A program made the translations under genes and the position numbers. Of a DNA stretch of 8,260 nt, positions 6,987-8,260 are shown piece by piece. Below the pieces are notes generated by a model that saw nothing but the letters and a program-made list of their open reading frames with translations, did not search any database and had not been told where the DNA came from. Origin of the DNA: an uncultured Saprospiraceae bacterium (lineage in GTDB: Bacteria > Bacteroidota > Bacteroidia > Chitinophagales > Saprospiraceae); contig CALHUZ010000154.1 in the NCBI GenBank assembly GCA_938039305.1, forward strand, positions 1-8,260, given 5' to 3'. How positions within the stretch are numbered: the first letter of the stretch is position 1; every line of letters begins with the position of its first letter.

Positions 6987-7709
6987 CTACAGACGGGTGA
7001 TTTTGATGTTTCTAAACCAGACATTATCATGATGATCTTGGAGACCGATTCTTCCTTTTGTAGCCTTTCCGAAAGCATCCCAATCTTTGAACTTACTCTT
7101 GGCCACCATGGCATCCCAACTAGCATCATGCATCGTGAATGAAACTATTTCTTCACCATTTTGCCAAAAAGTCATGTTGGCATTGTCTGATCTTACTTTT
7201 ATAGAATTCCACTCGCCAGCTGGTTTTACATTTACCACAGAAGTTTCAATCATATCGTATAGATCACCCGCTCTATGGGTAACGATTTTAGCATCAGGGT
7301 GGCATTTGTTATCTAAGACCTGCATCTCTGGGGCTGTTAGATATGGTGCTCCATATTCTTTTGATTCTACTACATTCCAGAAGATGCCACTATTGCCGCA
7401 ATCAGAGATTTTCCAGTCAAGAGTCATCTCAAAATTTTCATATTCTTCATCTGTAACTAAGTCGCCCCCTTTACCTCGACTTTTGTCAAATGAAATAACA
7501 CCTTCATTATCTATTTGCCAAGCAGCATCGACTCCTGTTCCGTTGTAGCTGTGCCAACCGGGTATTTTGTTAGCATGAACTGAAGATGTCTCCTCTGCAG
7601 CCTTAGTCCCTTCTTCATATCCTTTTTTAAAACCCTTTTTTGCTTCATCACAAGATTGACTTAGTAGTAAAACAAGAGAGAGGTACAGTATAGTTTTTAA
7701 GAATTTCAT
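6987..7709 (-). CDS. DUF1080 / 3-keto-disaccharide hydrolase-family lipoprotein
   Basis: The ATG at 7709 is chosen because it opens a lipoprotein signal peptide ending in LLLSQSC, with Cys20 as the predicted lipidation site. The frame extends further upstream but would run into the divergent gene and bury the signal. A charged linker (about 21-45) precedes a concanavalin-like DUF1080 domain (about 48-240). Family landmarks are NFEMTLDWK (92-100), NSGIFWNV (106-113), APEMQVLDN (126-134), EWNSIKV (166-172) and the closing GRIGLQDHHDNVWFRNIKI (219-237). The family (PF06439) includes enzymes cleaving 3-keto-glycosides and many uncharacterised lipoproteins, usually attached to the outer membrane and involved in glycan use. 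The 240-residue length is normal for a single-domain member. It is first in a minus-strand gene run, 67 bases before the small membrane-protein gene. The natural substrate is unknown. Confidence 0.93.
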   Translation of the reverse strand: MKFLKTILYLSLVLLLSQSCDEAKKGFKKGYEEGTKAAEETSSVHANKIPGWHSYNGTGVDAAWQIDNEGVISFDKSRGKGGDLVTDEEYENFEMTLDWKISDCGNSGIFWNVVESKEYGAPYLTAPEMQVLDNKCHPDAKIVTHRAGDLYDMIETSVVNVKPAGEWNSIKVRSDNANMTFWQNGEEIVSFTMHDASWDAMVAKSKFKDWDAFGKATKGRIGLQDHHDNVWFRNIKITRL

Positions 7710-7780
7710 GATGACTCGTTTTGTATGTAAGCAAGATATTAAAATTATGTTGATGGGTCTGAACGACTTCATACTTGAAG

Positions 7781-7812
7781 TTTGACCACTTTTGCAAATT
7801 GTAATATGTTTA
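7781..7812 (+). promoter_or_regulatory. Candidate Bacteroidota-type promoter for the right-edge hydrolase
   Basis: TTTG at 7781-7784 is followed after 20 bases by TATGTTTA at 7805-7812. This matches the Bacteroidota -33 (TTTG) and -7 (TAnnTTTG) elements except for the last base. It lies in the only divergent intergenic region of the window. If used, transcription would start close to the third ATG (7818), implying a very short or absent leader. Such short AT-rich matches occur by chance, so this is tentative. Confidence 0.25.
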
Positions 7813-8260
7813 TGCTCATGCAAAATGAAATACGTCGACCTTCCATCTGGCTTCATCTTAGTGAGATCTGGCGTGCAGCAAGAGAATATCGGCGTGCAAA
7901 GCCTTTCCTATCACAAGAGCCCAAAGAGGATGAGGTGACTGGCGGTTACCCTATTCTAGTGATCCCAGGTTTTATGGCAAGTGACACTTCTACAGCTCCT
8001 TTAAGATCTCTTTTGAATAGATTGGGCTATAGCGCTAGCGACTGGGGCTTAGGGCGCAACTATGCTAACCTAAAGGAGCTTGATAAGCTTTCTCATCAGA
8101 TAGGCCAAATATATCAAGACGCAGATGATAAGCTAACAATCGTAGGATGGAGTCTTGGTGGAGTGTATGCACGTCGACTAGCTACGCTTCATGAAGACAA
8201 GATCAGAAGGGTGATTACTCTTGGCTCTCCTTATAAGCACCTTAAGGCTCCTAATTATGG
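7806..8260 (+). CDS. Alpha/beta hydrolase (esterase/lipase-like), 3' end outside window
   Basis: An open frame runs to the right edge, giving 151 residues of the N-terminal part. The oxyanion segment is YPILVIPGFMASD (48-60), followed by PLRSLLNRLGY and the DWGLGRN segment (79-84). The nucleophile elbow is GWSLGG (114-119) with Ser116, followed by ARRLA and the ITLGSPY strand (137-143). This pattern is typical of bacterial lipase/esterase-like hydrolases with a Ser nucleophile, but the catalytic Asp and His lie beyond the window. There is no signal peptide, so the product is probably cytoplasmic. Three in-frame ATGs (7806, 7812, 7818) are possible starts. The third would fit a leaderless transcript from the candidate promoter here. 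It is transcribed divergently from the DUF1080 lipoprotein gene. The substrate cannot be told from this fragment. Confidence 0.88.
   Translation, partial: MFMLMQNEIRRPSIWLHLSEIWRAAREYRRAKPFLSQEPKEDEVTGGYPILVIPGFMASDTSTAPLRSLLNRLGYSASDWGLGRNYANLKELDKLSHQIGQIYQDADDKLTIVGWSLGGVYARRLATLHEDKIRRVITLGSPYKHLKAPNY

Noticed and set aside
6920..7129. An upstream extension of the membrane-protein frame by 70 residues.
   Set aside because: Most of it overlaps the 3' end of the DUF1080 coding sequence on the same strand in another frame and shows no protein-like pattern.
7087..7548. A 153-codon plus-strand open frame inside the DUF1080 gene.
   Set aside because: It lies fully opposite a gene with clear family motifs and a signal peptide; its translation is rich in Ser and Leu with no domain, as expected of a shadow.
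7710..7856. An upstream extension of the DUF1080 frame adding 49 residues.
   Set aside because: It would place a non-signal sequence before a good lipoprotein signal peptide and overlap the divergent hydrolase gene.

Overview
The window looks like chromosomal DNA of a Bacteroidota bacterium, possibly a marine or saprospirian-type lineage. This is an inference from gene content: a TPR/coiled-coil/membrane class III cyclase, a secreted protein with tandem P domains, a DUF1080 (3-keto-disaccharide hydrolase family) lipoprotein, moderately AT-rich DNA, and mostly absent Shine-Dalgarno sequences. It holds eight protein-coding genes, two of them cut by the window edges. I found no RNA genes, insertion sequences, CRISPR arrays or long repeats, and no gene-free stretch longer than about 100 bases.

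Left part, plus strand (2-3170): the 3' part of a membrane-bound nucleotide cyclase, followed after one base by a secreted protein with two proprotein-convertase P domains. The spacing suggests one transcript. The cyclase keeps its metal-binding and transition-state residues. Its two base-selecting positions are non-canonical, so cAMP versus cGMP cannot be read from sequence.

Middle and right part, minus strand (7709 down to 3143): in transcription order, a DUF1080 lipoprotein, a small four-helix membrane protein, an alpha/beta hydrolase closely resembling the eukaryotic imprinted protein MEST/PEG1, a Wzz-type polysaccharide chain-length protein, and an O-antigen ligase/Wzy-type polymerase. 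Two junctions overlap (11 and 4 bases) and two gaps are under 70 bases, so they may form one or two operons. Wzz and the ligase form a surface-polysaccharide pair, but no glycosyltransferases lie in the window. The ligase gene overlaps the 3' end of the P-domain gene by 28 bases, tail to tail.

Right edge, plus strand (7806 to end): the 5' part of a second alpha/beta hydrolase with a classical Ser nucleophile, transcribed divergently from the DUF1080 gene across 96 bases.

No clearly new multi-gene system is visible. The points most worth following are the MEST-like hydrolase, the cyclase specificity residues, the tail-to-tail overlap, and the conserved small membrane protein coupled to the MEST-like gene.
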